From Nitratifractor salsuginis DSM 16511 (lineage in GTDB: Bacteria > Campylobacterota > Campylobacteria > Campylobacterales > Sulfurovaceae): DNA of 64,000 bases. Below are positions 10,536 through 18,517 of the stretch, in pieces. The stretch spans positions 1,860,001-1,924,000 of the forward strand of contig NC_014935.1 of assembly GCF_000186245.1 (NCBI RefSeq), given 5' to 3'. The notes below the pieces were generated by a model. That model ran no database searches and was not told where the DNA came from. It worked only from the letters and a program-made list of their open reading frames with translations. Position 1 is the first letter of the stretch. Each line of letters begins with the position of its first letter. The translations under genes and the position numbers were made by a program.

Positions 10536-11400
10536 AGTGGGGACTGCGGATCTGCTCGAGGGCGACGATCTCATAGTTTTGCGCATCGGCCAGGAGCTTG
10601 AGCGTGAGCTTGTGGTTGAGATCGTGGCTTCCGGCGAATGCAGTGTAGCGGCCCAGGAGGTTGTGGCCCGTGACCATCATATCTCCCATCGCATCGAGGA
10701 TCTTGTGGCGGACGAACTCATCGGGGTAGCGCAGCCCCTCGGGGTTGAGGACCTTGTGCTCATCCAGGCCGATGGCATTCTGGAGGCTGGCACCCAGAGC
10801 GAGGTTCTGGCTCTGGAGATACTGTATGTCCCGGGCGAAGCCGAAGGTCCGGGCCCGGGCGATCTCCTCCATATAATTGGCCAAGGTGAAATCGAAATAG
10901 AGACGCTGCCGACCGATCGCCGGGTGGGGGAAGTCGATGGTGAAGTCGAATTCGATCCTGTCAGAGGGTTCCAGCCGGGCAAACTTGTCTCCGTCACGAA
11001 CCTCTACGGGACGCTTGATCTTCAAAAAGGGCTTGGGACGCTCCAGGGATCGGATCCCCGCCTCCTGGATCAAGAGGCAGAAGGAGACGGCACTGCCGTC
11101 CATAATGGGCATTTCGTTGCCCTCCAACACGACCCGCAGATTGTCGATGCCGTGGGCGTAGAGCGCGGAGAGGAAATGTTCGATGGTGGAGATGTAGCCC
11201 TCAGGCGTACCGATCACCGTCGCCATCCGGGTATCGATCACCGCTTCGGGTGAAAGGGGGATGCTCCGCCCCAGCTCGCTGCGATAGAAAATGATCCCGC
11301 TGTCGGCATCGAGCGGTTCGATCCGCAAACGGACCGAATCCCCTTTGTGCAAACCGATCCCGACGACCTCCGTCGGCTCTGCTATTGTGCGCTGGAGCAT
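10516..11400 (-). CDS. lpxC: UDP-3-O-acyl-N-acetylglucosamine deacetylase
   Basis: Zinc enzyme for the committed step of lipid A synthesis. 294 residues. Zinc and catalytic motifs are visible: IEHFLSALYAHGIDN (first zinc His), HKILDAMGDMM (second zinc His and Asp) and GHNLLGRYTAFAGSHDLNHK near the C-terminus with the catalytic His. The start MLQRTIAEPTEVVGIGLHKG is conserved and AAAGGAAG precedes the ATG. It heads the run toward rimP. A TATAAT at 11447-11452 is a likely -10 element. Confidence 0.95.
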   Translation of the reverse strand: MLQRTIAEPTEVVGIGLHKGDSVRLRIEPLDADSGIIFYRSELGRSIPLSPEAVIDTRMATVIGTPEGYISTIEHFLSALYAHGIDNLRVVLEGNEMPIMDGSAVSFCLLIQEAGIRSLERPKPFLKIKRPVEVRDGDKFARLEPSDRIEFDFTIDFPHPAIGRQRLYFDFTLANYMEEIARARTFGFARDIQYLQSQNLALGASLQNAIGLDEHKVLNPEGLRYPDEFVRHKILDAMGDMMVTGHNLLGRYTAFAGSHDLNHKLTLKLLADAQNYEIVALEQIRSPHYERCFA

Positions 11401-11446
11401 GACTTCCTTTCAGGCTGCTTGAATGATCGCAGCATTATCTGAGCTA

Positions 11447-11452
11447 ATTATA
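11447..11452 (-). promoter_or_regulatory. Likely -10 element upstream of lpxC
   Basis: TATAAT on the minus strand, 46 bases before the lpxC start, with no clear -35 hexamer. Campylobacterota sigma-70 promoters often lack a recognisable -35. Confidence 0.45.
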
Positions 11453-11467
11453 GCCAAAGTCAGATTT

Positions 11468-11500
11468 TAGTGGGTAGTGGGATAGCGGGTAGATAATGAG
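11468..11500. repeat. Short heptad array (TAGTGGG type)
   Basis: TAGTGGG twice in tandem, then degenerate copies (ATAGCGGG, TAGATAATGAG). One of the 7-base-period arrays found in most long spacers. Confidence 0.5.
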
Positions 11501-11548
11501 CGATTAAGAATTGAATTAGGAACTGAGTGGCAGGTAATCCCTTATACA

Positions 11549-11574
11549 TCCCCAACGAGAACGTTGGGAACGAG
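11549..11574. repeat. REP-like hairpin (GTTCCCAACG type)
   Basis: Stem CCCAACG/CGTTGGG with loop AGAA, followed by AACGAGG. The minus strand reads CTCGTTCCCAACGTTC, like the widespread REP sequences mobilised by RAYT transposases. No RAYT gene is in the window. A related double copy is at 22375-22445. Confidence 0.6.
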
Positions 11575-11596
11575 GTGAAACTGAACAATAAAGTTC

Positions 11597-11631
11597 CTCA
11601 ACGCTCAACTCTCAGCACTCATCGCTCCCAA
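11597..11631. repeat. Heptad array (CTCAACG type)
   Basis: Five consecutive 7-base units: CTCAACG, CTCAACT, CTCAGCA, CTCATCG, CTCCCAA. The same unit family recurs at 22459, 28375, 39436-39531, 54407 and 59441. Confidence 0.75.
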
Positions 11632-11640
11632 TGACCGAAA

Positions 11641-13035
11641 TCACTTCTTCCCGATGATCCGGTCTGCTTCCCTGAAGACTCCGTCGATATGGCTTTTGAT
11701 CCAATTCTGCTTCATCCAATCCATCGGCCACACCTCGACTCCCTGGACCAGGATGCCGAAGTGGAGGTGATCTCCTAGCGCCAGGCCCGTCTTGCCCGTG
11801 CGGGCGATCACCTGGCCGGCACGCACGTGCTCCCCTTCGCTGACGAGGACGGAAGAGCAATGCCCGTAGAGGGTGTAGAGGCCGAAGCCGTGATCGAGGA
11901 TCGGCATATTGCCGTAGATGCCATTGAAACCGGCGAAGACCACCGTGGCGGGATTGGAGCTGATGATGGGGGCGTGGCGGGTACTGGCCAGATCGTACCC
12001 CAGGTGCCAGGAGCGGGAGACTTCCCGATTCCGATCACGGTAATAGTAGTGGCGCTCATCCCCGAAATCGGCGACACGCTTGGCACTCTTGAGAGGATAG
12101 AAAGCCCGCAGTCTCCAACGGGAGAAATCCACCGCCGTGGGTTTGGAGGTATAGTGATGGATCAAAGCTTCGTTCTTTTGCCGAAGATCCTCGTTGACCG
12201 CTTTGAAACGCTTGAGCGGATCGCTCAAGGCGGCGATTTCCGGATCGAGACGGGCAATCTCGGCGATCTTCCCCTGCAGGAAACGGTCACTGAGTTTGAT
12301 CCAGGAGACCCGATAGCTCCGGTCGATCCGTTCGAAACCGATGGGCTGCTCGGTCCGGTTGCCCGCCTGATCCACCGCCACGATCGTGGGAGCGAAGATC
12401 TCATCACGGAAGGGCCAGGCCAGCAAAGTGGCCCAATACCCTTTTGCCCGATAGGGAAGGACCTGGAACTCTTTTTTGCCCACCTGGACGTAGACCCGCT
12501 TGAGATGGGCATCCGTGGCTCGGAAGACCACCAGGCCGCTGCCGCCGCGGACCACACTGGGGCTGTGGGCCACCACACCCACCCGGGGAGGCTGGGTATC
12601 GACGACGACCCGGGCGGTCGCGACGGCACGATTGCCCCGCCCAAGGTTCCAGAGGCTTCGATCGTTTACTTCGATCTTCAGAGCCCAGTGCCCCTTGCTC
12701 AGATCGAGGCCGGTCGATTTTGGGAGGGTGATCTGAAGCGTCTCCTGGCGAAGAGGACGGTCAAACTGCCCGGAAGCCACCGTCAAAGAGCGGGAGCCGT
12801 CGCTGAGGATCGCTTCGTAACTTCCCAAGCCCTGATTGTCTCGGATCGGGACCCGAATCGTCTGCCCCGGTGCCCAGAAAAATCGGGGCTTCAGTGAAAT
12901 CTCCGGAGGGATACGTTCGAATTTGGGGGAGAGGTAAATATAGGCGGCCCCTCCGGCAATCAGCAAAAGCAGTAAAATCCACAGCCAGGCCCGGCTCTTC
13001 TTTCTGCGCCGCCCGTAAACATAGTTTCTTCTCAT
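11641..13035 (-). CDS. Membrane-anchored M23-family metallopeptidase
   Basis: Probable peptidoglycan endopeptidase acting in the periplasm. 464 residues. A basic N-terminus is followed by one transmembrane helix (about 18-36, WLWILLLLLIAGGAAYIYL). A beta-rich region of some 290 residues is not recognised as a named domain. The C-terminal LytM/M23 domain (from about 345) has HLGYDLA for the first zinc His and Asp, and GDHLHFGI for the last zinc His. M23 proteins with such N-terminal domains shape the cell wall in Campylobacter and Helicobacter; that role is inference here. The start overlaps the nrnA stop by 4 bases. Confidence 0.85.
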   Translation of the reverse strand: MRRNYVYGRRRKKSRAWLWILLLLLIAGGAAYIYLSPKFERIPPEISLKPRFFWAPGQTIRVPIRDNQGLGSYEAILSDGSRSLTVASGQFDRPLRQETLQITLPKSTGLDLSKGHWALKIEVNDRSLWNLGRGNRAVATARVVVDTQPPRVGVVAHSPSVVRGGSGLVVFRATDAHLKRVYVQVGKKEFQVLPYRAKGYWATLLAWPFRDEIFAPTIVAVDQAGNRTEQPIGFERIDRSYRVSWIKLSDRFLQGKIAEIARLDPEIAALSDPLKRFKAVNEDLRQKNEALIHHYTSKPTAVDFSRWRLRAFYPLKSAKRVADFGDERHYYYRDRNREVSRSWHLGYDLASTRHAPIISSNPATVVFAGFNGIYGNMPILDHGFGLYTLYGHCSSVLVSEGEHVRAGQVIARTGKTGLALGDHLHFGILVQGVEVWPMDWMKQNWIKSHIDGVFREADRIIGKK

Positions 13036-14018
13036 AGTTCTTTCAGGACTCCTTCTTCCTTGATCTTTTTGAGTAGGGCTTCGACCAATTCCTTGGTCGA
13101 AAGCCGATCGGTCTCAAACCCGGCCGCTACCGTATGGCCGCCTCCGCCAAAGGCCTGGGCGATCCGCATCACATCCGCCCCTTTGGAACGGAGAGAGACT
13201 TTGCGGTCTTGGGGACGTTCCACGATCAGGATCGCGATTTCCACCGTCACCAGGGAACGGGCATAATCCACGATACCGTCCAGGTCATCATAGCGTGCCC
13301 CCGTCGCTTCCAGATCCTCCCGGGTAATAGTCATCACCGCCACCCGGCCGTCCAGATGGAGCTCCAAAGACTCCAGGGCCCTCCCCAGGATTCGCAGAGA
13401 GGCCAGAGAGCGTCGCTGGAGCATCTGCTGGGCCACTTTGCCGGGATCGACCCCGAGGTGGATCAGCTCCCTGGCCACTTCGAAGGTCTCATCACTGACA
13501 TTGGCCGTGGTGAAATAGCGTGTATCGGAGATAAGCGCGGCATAGAAGGCTTCGGCACTCTCTGCGGGAATCTCGAAAAAGGGTTCGAAGAAGCGATAGG
13601 CCACTTCGGAACTGCTCACCCCCTCTTGGCGGACCAGGTTGAGGGTCCCGAAGCGGGTGTTGCTGGGGTGATGGTCGATATTGACGATCTTCCTGCCTTC
13701 CAGATCGAAACCCAGACGGTCGAGGCTGCCGCAGTCACAGCTGATCACCAGGGAGTCTTCGTAATCCATCTTATGTTTGATCTTCCCGAATCCCGGGAGA
13801 AAGTCGAGATAACGGGGCAGCTCTTTGGTGGCATTGGCCACCTCCACACGATGCCCCGCCTTTTTGAGCATCCAATAGACCCCCAGGGAAGTGCCCAGAG
13901 CGTCGGCATCGGGATGGATATGAGAGAGCACTGAGATAGAGCGATGGGCTGCCGCCAAAGCGAGGAACTCTTCACGCTCCTTCGGCGTAAACTCCAGGGC
14001 GGAACGGGAAGCGCTCAC
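13032..14018 (-). CDS. nrnA: DHH-family phosphoesterase, NrnA-like
   Basis: Oligoribonuclease and/or 3'-phosphoadenosine 5'-phosphate phosphatase. 328 residues. DHH motifs are SHIHPDADALGTSLG (metal site I), ISCDCGSLDR, and NIDHHPSNTRFG (the DHH box); the DHHA1 domain ends GGGGHTVAAGF. I start at the GTG at 14018, which overlaps the nadC stop in the sequence ATGTGAG; a longer frame exists only as a shadow of nadC. Fourth-position neighbours nadA, nadC and the peptidase form one tight run. Confidence 0.88.
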   Translation of the reverse strand: MSASRSALEFTPKEREEFLALAAAHRSISVLSHIHPDADALGTSLGVYWMLKKAGHRVEVANATKELPRYLDFLPGFGKIKHKMDYEDSLVISCDCGSLDRLGFDLEGRKIVNIDHHPSNTRFGTLNLVRQEGVSSSEVAYRFFEPFFEIPAESAEAFYAALISDTRYFTTANVSDETFEVARELIHLGVDPGKVAQQMLQRRSLASLRILGRALESLELHLDGRVAVMTITREDLEATGARYDDLDGIVDYARSLVTVEIAILIVERPQDRKVSLRSKGADVMRIAQAFGGGGHTVAAGFETDRLSTKELVEALLKKIKEEGVLKEL

Positions 14019-14851
14019 ATCCCGACCTTCATCGAGAGATCGGGCCATACCGCCTGATGGATAATGCTGCCCGAGCTCACCGCATCCACGCCGGTCTCGG
14101 CAACGGAACGGATCGTCTTGAGGGTGATGTTGCCGCTGGCTTCCAGCAGGACGTGGGGGAAGTGCTCGTTTCGCAGCGCCACCACTTCGCGAATCTGCTC
14201 GGGCGTCATATTGTCGCACATCACGATATCGGCTCCCGCTTCCATCGCCCGGCGGCTCATCTCCAGATCTTCGCATTCGATCTCGATCTTGGCGGTAAAA
14301 GGGATTTGGCGGCGGACCCGCTTCATAAACCCTTCCAGATCCTCGATGGCCCGAAGGTGGGTATCCTTGAGCATCAGGCAGTCATCCAACCCCATCCGAT
14401 GGTTCTGCCCCCCGCCGCAGCGCACAGCATACTTTTCAAAAGCCCGCAGTCCGGGACGGGTCTTGCGGGTGTCGAGGAGGACGCACTCCGTCCCCTCCAT
14501 CGCCGCCACGTAGCGGGCGGTCAGGGTGGCGATCCCGCTGGCGTGCAGAGCCATATCGAGGATAGAACGCTCCAGGGCAAGCAGATCTCTGGCATCTCCC
14601 CACAACACCAGGAGCCGATCACCGGGGGCGAAGGATTCTCCATCTTCGCGCATCCACTCCAGCTTAAGCGGATAGAGCTCCCCGAAAACATCAATATACT
14701 CCCGTCCGGCGAAAACTCCCTCGCTCTTGGCCACGATCACCGCCGAAATCTCTTTGGATTCGCTGATCCGGGCGAAGAGGTCTCCCCGCCCCAGATCCTC
14801 TTCGACCGCCCGGCGGACGAACTCCTCTTTCAGACGCTGCTCGACGGTCAT
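14015..14851 (-). CDS. nadC: Nicotinate-nucleotide pyrophosphorylase (carboxylating)
   Basis: Converts quinolinate and PRPP to nicotinate mononucleotide in NAD synthesis. 278 residues, the normal length. Motifs: TRKTRPGLRAFEKYAVRCGG (substrate site), HRMGLDDCLMLKDTH, and IEIECEDLEMSRRAMEAGAD in the barrel. The ATG at 14851 overlaps the nadA stop by 4 bases, which decides the start against a longer upstream frame. It acts directly after NadA. Confidence 0.96.
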   Translation of the reverse strand: MTVEQRLKEEFVRRAVEEDLGRGDLFARISESKEISAVIVAKSEGVFAGREYIDVFGELYPLKLEWMREDGESFAPGDRLLVLWGDARDLLALERSILDMALHASGIATLTARYVAAMEGTECVLLDTRKTRPGLRAFEKYAVRCGGGQNHRMGLDDCLMLKDTHLRAIEDLEGFMKRVRRQIPFTAKIEIECEDLEMSRRAMEAGADIVMCDNMTPEQIREVVALRNEHFPHVLLEASGNITLKTIRSVAETGVDAVSSGSIIHQAVWPDLSMKVGM

Positions 14852-15843
14852 TTGATCTCCAGCATACGTTCGAGGGCCAGGCGGGCGTAGTGCACCGTCT
14901 CCCCATCGACGTGGATCTCGTTCAGCGGCTGCCCCTCCTCGATGGACTTGAGAGTCCGGTAGAGATCCTCGAGGGTGGTTTCGTTCATCGTGGGGCACTC
15001 CGGTTTGGTGGAGGAGAGGACATAAGTGTTCTTCGGGCGCATCCGGTGGACCAGGTTGTACTCGGTCCCCACCGCCACCTTCTGCTCGGGGTCCAGTTCG
15101 TTGACGTATTTGATGAGCTGGGAAGTAGAGCCGACGAAATCGGCCGCCTGGACCACTTTGGGGTCACACTCGGGATGGACGGCGATCTTAATACCCGGGT
15201 ATTTGCGGCGGTAGAAGTTCACATCGTCCACGGTAAAGAGCTGGTGCACGGAGCAAAATCCGTTGAAGCAGAGCACATCCGCCTCTTTGGGGTCGCACCC
15301 CTCTTCGCCCACCACGCAGGATTTGAGCCCCATCATATTGGCCACATTCTGCCCCAGGCAGCGGTCGGGGACGAAGAGAATCTTCTTGCCGCTCTCCAGC
15401 CCCTTTTCGATGATCCTGACGGCGTTGGAGCTGGTGCAGACCAGGCCGCCCATCTTGCCTACCTTGGCTTTGACGGTGGCGTCGGAGTTGATGTAGGTGA
15501 TGGGCAGCAGATCCTCCCGGCTCACCCCGCCCTTCTCGATCGTTTCGACCGTCTCCTCGTAATAGCTGCTGTCGATCATCCGCGCCATCGCACAGCAGGC
15601 GACCTTGGGCATCAGGACCCGCTTCTCGGGGGCAATCACCTTCACGCTCTGCCCCATAAATCCTACGCCGCAGAAGACTACCCAGGGGTTATCGTCCGCC
15701 TTGCATTTGCGGGCCAGCTCCAGGCTGTCTCCGGTAATGTCCGCCATCTCGAAGACCTCGTCCCGCTGGTAATAGTGGGCCACCACAGTGACCGGCAACT
15801 CTTTTTTCAGGCGCTCGATCTCGGCGCGATAATCGATACTCAT
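14848..15843 (-). CDS. nadA: Quinolinate synthase
   Basis: 4Fe-4S enzyme condensing iminoaspartate with dihydroxyacetone phosphate to quinolinate. 331 residues. Conserved pieces: VVAHYYQRDEV, CGVGFMGQSVKVIAPEK, GGLVCTSSNA, VPDRCLGQNVA and VHPECDPKV; three of these cysteines bind the cluster. Start at ATG 15843 with AAGGTGG 8 bases upstream; an in-frame GTG 12 bases earlier is less likely. NadB, which supplies iminoaspartate, is not in the window. First gene of the nadA-nadC-nrnA-M23 run. Confidence 0.96.
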   Translation of the reverse strand: MSIDYRAEIERLKKELPVTVVAHYYQRDEVFEMADITGDSLELARKCKADDNPWVVFCGVGFMGQSVKVIAPEKRVLMPKVACCAMARMIDSSYYEETVETIEKGGVSREDLLPITYINSDATVKAKVGKMGGLVCTSSNAVRIIEKGLESGKKILFVPDRCLGQNVANMMGLKSCVVGEEGCDPKEADVLCFNGFCSVHQLFTVDDVNFYRRKYPGIKIAVHPECDPKVVQAADFVGSTSQLIKYVNELDPEQKVAVGTEYNLVHRMRPKNTYVLSSTKPECPTMNETTLEDLYRTLKSIEEGQPLNEIHVDGETVHYARLALERMLEIK

Positions 15844-15890
15844 TCTCTGGACCACCTTTTAAAAAAGTAATAAATAAGCGAATAGGGGAA

Positions 15891-15896
15891 ATTATA
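15891..15896 (-). promoter_or_regulatory. Likely -10 element upstream of nadA
   Basis: TATAAT on the minus strand, 48 bases before nadA. The position where a -35 would sit (about 15914-15919) is occupied by the GGTCGTT heptad array, so no -35 match is seen. Confidence 0.45.
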
Positions 15897-15900
15897 CAAT

Positions 15901-15933
15901 AGTCGTCGGTCGTTGGTCGTTAGTCGTTGGTAA
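15901..15933. repeat. Heptad array (GGTCGTT type), left arm
   Basis: Four and a half units: AGTCGTC, GGTCGTT, GGTCGTT, AGTCGTT, GGT. Nearly the reverse complement of 16021-16050. Confidence 0.75.
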
Positions 15934-16020
15934 TGTGTAGAACTCAACAGCACACAATTCCCATTTTATCGTCCTGATGATCAAAGAGACTCCTTGTAAA
16001 TGGGATATTTTCTCTTCTCT

Positions 16021-16050
16021 GACGACCAACGACCGACGACCGACGACCAA
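16021..16050. repeat. Heptad array (ACGACCA type), right arm
   Basis: Four units GACGACC, AACGACC, GACGACC, GACGACC then AA: the inverted partner of the array at 15901-15933, about 90 bases apart. Together they could fold into a stem of roughly 30 bp in the nadA-plsY spacer. Confidence 0.75.
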
Positions 16051-16101
16051 TTTCCGATAAAATACCGGCAACACTTTACATATACAAAGGTCATTATTAA
16101 A

Positions 16102-16731
16102 ATGGAACTGCTCAGTAATCTAAACATCCAGCTCTATCTCGCCGCCTATCTGATCGGCAGTATCCCCTTCGGCTACCTCCTGGCCAAAAATTTTGCCGGA
16201 GTGGATGTCAAACAGGAGGGCAGCGGCAACATCGGAGCCACCAACGTCCTTCGGGTCCTCAAGCAGCGGGACCCGGCTTTGGCCAAGAAACTGGGAGCCG
16301 CCACCCTCTTCCTCGATGCGATCAAAGGGGTTGTAATCCTCCTCATCGCCAAGATGCTGGGGGCTTCCCCCTCCACCCTCTGGACCATCGCCGTCCTGGC
16401 GGTCTGGGGGCACTGTTTCAGTATCTTCCTCGGCTTCGACGGAGGCAAGGGAGTCGCCACGGGCTTCGGGGTGCTGCTCTTCCTGCTCCCCATCCCGACC
16501 CTGATCGCTCTGGCCGCCTGGGCCGTCGCCGCCAAGACCCTCAAAATCTCTTCCCTCTCTTCCCTGATCGCCCTGGCCGCGCTGATGATCGCCTCCTATC
16601 TCCTTTATCCCGAAGGGGTCCCCGGCATCGGCACCCACGCCCCGGTCTGGATCATCGCTCTGACGGTGCTCTATAAGCACATTCCCAACCTCATCCGCCT
16701 CTTCAACAAAGAGGAGGCCCCCGTCGCATGA
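16102..16731 (+). CDS. plsY: Glycerol-3-phosphate acyltransferase PlsY
   Basis: Inner-membrane enzyme transferring acyl groups from acyl phosphate to glycerol 3-phosphate, the first step of phospholipid synthesis. 209 residues with five or six hydrophobic helices. Motifs: GSIPFGYLLAK, GSGNIGATNVLR (phosphate binding) and LGFDGGKGVATGFG. The frame is open back to 16000 but upstream codons only read repeat DNA; the ATG at 16102 with AAAGG upstream fits the family. Overlaps folB by 4 bases. Confidence 0.94.
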   Translation: MELLSNLNIQLYLAAYLIGSIPFGYLLAKNFAGVDVKQEGSGNIGATNVLRVLKQRDPALAKKLGAATLFLDAIKGVVILLIAKMLGASPSTLWTIAVLAVWGHCFSIFLGFDGGKGVATGFGVLLFLLPIPTLIALAAWAVAAKTLKISSLSSLIALAALMIASYLLYPEGVPGIGTHAPVWIIALTVLYKHIPNLIRLFNKEEAPVA

Positions 16732-17087
16732 AGATCGAGATCCGAGAGTTTCGCCTCGAAGCGATCATCGGCATCCTCCCCGAAGAGCGGCACACCCCCC
16801 AGGCACTGATTGTGGACCTGGAGGCCGAGTACTCCTACGCAGCTCAGGGTTTTCTCGACTACGCTCAGCTATGTGAACTGATCCGACACATCCTTCTGGA
16901 GGGAAAATTCAGCCTCCTCGAAGAGGCCCTCCTGGTCCTCAAAGAGCGGATCTTCGAGAATTATCCCCATATCGATTATCTCTTCCTACGCCTCAGCAAA
17001 CCGGATATCCTCTCCGATTGCCGCGTTGCCGTAAGCGAAAGCTGGAGCTCCGTCACATCTGCTCACTCAGAAGGATCGGAGATCTGA
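16728..17087 (+). CDS. folB: Dihydroneopterin aldolase
   Basis: Converts 7,8-dihydroneopterin to 6-hydroxymethyl-dihydropterin in folate synthesis. 119 residues, T-fold. It begins MKIEIREFRLEAIIGILPEE, matching the conserved GILPEER-type N-terminus, and has the DYAQLCELIRHIL and LEEALLVLKERIFE segments. The last 15 residues are Ser-rich and extend past the usual end. Starts inside the plsY stop (ATGA). Confidence 0.85.
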   Translation: MKIEIREFRLEAIIGILPEERHTPQALIVDLEAEYSYAAQGFLDYAQLCELIRHILLEGKFSLLEEALLVLKERIFENYPHIDYLFLRLSKPDILSDCRVAVSESWSSVTSAHSEGSEI

Positions 17088-17152
17088 AGGAAATCAGCCT
17101 CAACCCACCGGGAGTTTGACCAAAACGGCAAAAAAAAGACTACAATTTCGTT

Positions 17153-18319
17153 ATGGTCAATCGAAACATCATCACTCTCGGCTTCGTCAGCTTCTTTACC
17201 GATATGGCCAGCGCTATGGTCACGTCGGTGCTCCCCATTTTCATCGTCTATATCCTCGATCAGGGGGTGGACAAGCTGGGCTTTGTCGTCGCCGTCGCCA
17301 CCTTTGTCTCCTACGCTTTCCGGATCCTCTTCGGCTACCTGAGCGATCGACTGCAGATCGTCAAACCCTTCGTCGTGGCCGGCTACCTCATCTCGGCCGT
17401 AACCAAACCGATGCTGGCACTCGCCCACAGTTGGCAGGATGTAGCCGCGCTGCGGGGCCTGGAGCGGGTGGGCAAGGCGGTCCGTGCCGCCACCAAAGAC
17501 AGCCTCATCTCCGCCTACAGCGAAGGAAAAAGCGGCCGGAGCTTCGGTTTTCACAAGATGATGGATGTCGCCGGGGAGATGAGCGGGGCGCTGATCGCCT
17601 TCGCCCTGCTTTATTGGGTAGGAAAAAGTGAAGCGGTCTTTAGGGAACTCTTCGCCTGGACCCTCCTGCCGGGTGTGCTGGCGGTGATCCTGGTGATCTT
17701 TTTCGTCAAGGACGTGCCCTACAAAAAGAAAGAAAAGAAGCCCTTCGACTGGAAGGCTGATAAAAAGTTACTCCCTGTTTTGTTCCTCTATTTTCTCTTC
17801 ATCTTTTTCCTCTTCAGCGACAGTTTCTTCATCGTCAAAGCCAAAGAGGCCGGAATCGGGATCGAATTCATCCCTCTCCTGATGGTGCTTTACAATTTCA
17901 CCCAGACGACGCTTAGCTACTTCTTCGGTGTCCAGATCGACCGCTACTCTCCCCACCGCGTACTGGGCGTCGCTATGGGCTTCGGGATCGCCGCGATGGG
18001 CGCCCTCTATTTCGACCGGGTGATCGTCGGATTCATTCTGCTGGGCATTTTCACCGTTGCCGGGCTCAACGCGATTCGTGCGCTCATCAGCGACGAAGCG
18101 GTCAACAAAGGGACGGTCTACGGGATCTTTTACGGCGGCGTCGCCCTCTTCGGAGCGGCGGGAGCTTCGGTCATCGGATTGATCTGGAAACATTTAGGAG
18201 AAGAGCAAGCCATCCTCTTCTCCCTCATCGGACTGAGTCTCGTCTGGATCCTCTATCTTCTGAATGAACTCAGGGCACAACGAAGTAACCGAGTAATGAG
18301 TAATCGAGTAACCGAGTAA
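17153..18319 (+). CDS. Major facilitator superfamily transporter
   Basis: 388-residue inner-membrane transporter with about 12 hydrophobic helices. The loop after helix 2 reads GYLSDRLQIVKP, the MFS signature position (GxLSDRxG-like), and ERVGKAVRAATKDSLIS follows helix 4. Substrate unknown. The final residues SNRVMSNRVTE are written by a GAGTAACC-type repeat array that runs through the stop codon, so the natural C-terminus was probably shorter. It stands alone between folB and a long heptad array. Confidence 0.85.
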   Translation: MVNRNIITLGFVSFFTDMASAMVTSVLPIFIVYILDQGVDKLGFVVAVATFVSYAFRILFGYLSDRLQIVKPFVVAGYLISAVTKPMLALAHSWQDVAALRGLERVGKAVRAATKDSLISAYSEGKSGRSFGFHKMMDVAGEMSGALIAFALLYWVGKSEAVFRELFAWTLLPGVLAVILVIFFVKDVPYKKKEKKPFDWKADKKLLPVLFLYFLFIFFLFSDSFFIVKAKEAGIGIEFIPLLMVLYNFTQTTLSYFFGVQIDRYSPHRVLGVAMGFGIAAMGALYFDRVIVGFILLGIFTVAGLNAIRALISDEAVNKGTVYGIFYGGVALFGAAGASVIGLIWKHLGEEQAILFSLIGLSLVWILYLLNELRAQRSNRVMSNRVTE

Positions 18320-18320
18320 C
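18281..18320. repeat. Octamer array (GAGTAACC/GAGTAATG type) in the 3' end of a gene
   Basis: Units CGAAGTAAC, CGAGTAATG, AGTAATCG, AGTAACCG, AGTAAC. It includes the last codons and the TAA stop of the MFS gene. Same family as 22313-22364, 26580-26665, 36552-36700, 39436-39531 and 59441-59515. Confidence 0.75.
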
Positions 18321-18340
18321 TAGGAATTTTTTTCCGCTGC

Positions 18341-18432
18341 CTCATTCCTCATTCCTCATTCCTCATTCCTCATTCCTCATTCCTCATTCCTCATTCCTCA
18401 TTCCTCATTCCTCATTCCTCATTCCTCATTCC
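18341..18432. repeat. Thirteen-copy perfect heptad array (CTCATTC)
   Basis: CTCATTC repeated 13 times without error, the longest and cleanest array in the window, between the MFS transporter and the response-regulator promoter. Perfect copies suggest recent expansion, and copy number probably varies between strains. Related degenerate arrays lie at 49124-49157 and 50326-50361. Confidence 0.95.
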
Positions 18433-18474
18433 TTCCGTTTTCTCCCCTCAAGCCCTTCCCTCCGGATATTTTTG

Positions 18475-18483
18475 TGCTATAAT
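18475..18483 (+). promoter_or_regulatory. Extended -10 promoter of the two-component system
   Basis: TGCTATAAT (TGn plus TATAAT), 35 bases before the response-regulator ATG. The same 9-mer precedes ispA and addB, with one change ahead of the gene at 34102. The heptad array ends about 42 bases upstream. Confidence 0.6.
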
Positions 18484-18517
18484 TAAAAAAATCTTAAACT
18501 TAACAAAGGCTGAATCG

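Noticed and set aside
13032-14276. Longer 414-residue version of nrnA
   Set aside because: The first 86 codons are nadC read out of frame; the DHH domain starts after the GTG at 14018.
16000-16101. N-terminal extension of plsY
   Set aside because: The extra codons translate heptad repeats (DDQRPTTDDQF) and are not PlsY-like.
18341-18432. CRISPR-like array
   Set aside because: Unit is only 7 bases with no spacers and no cas gene nearby.
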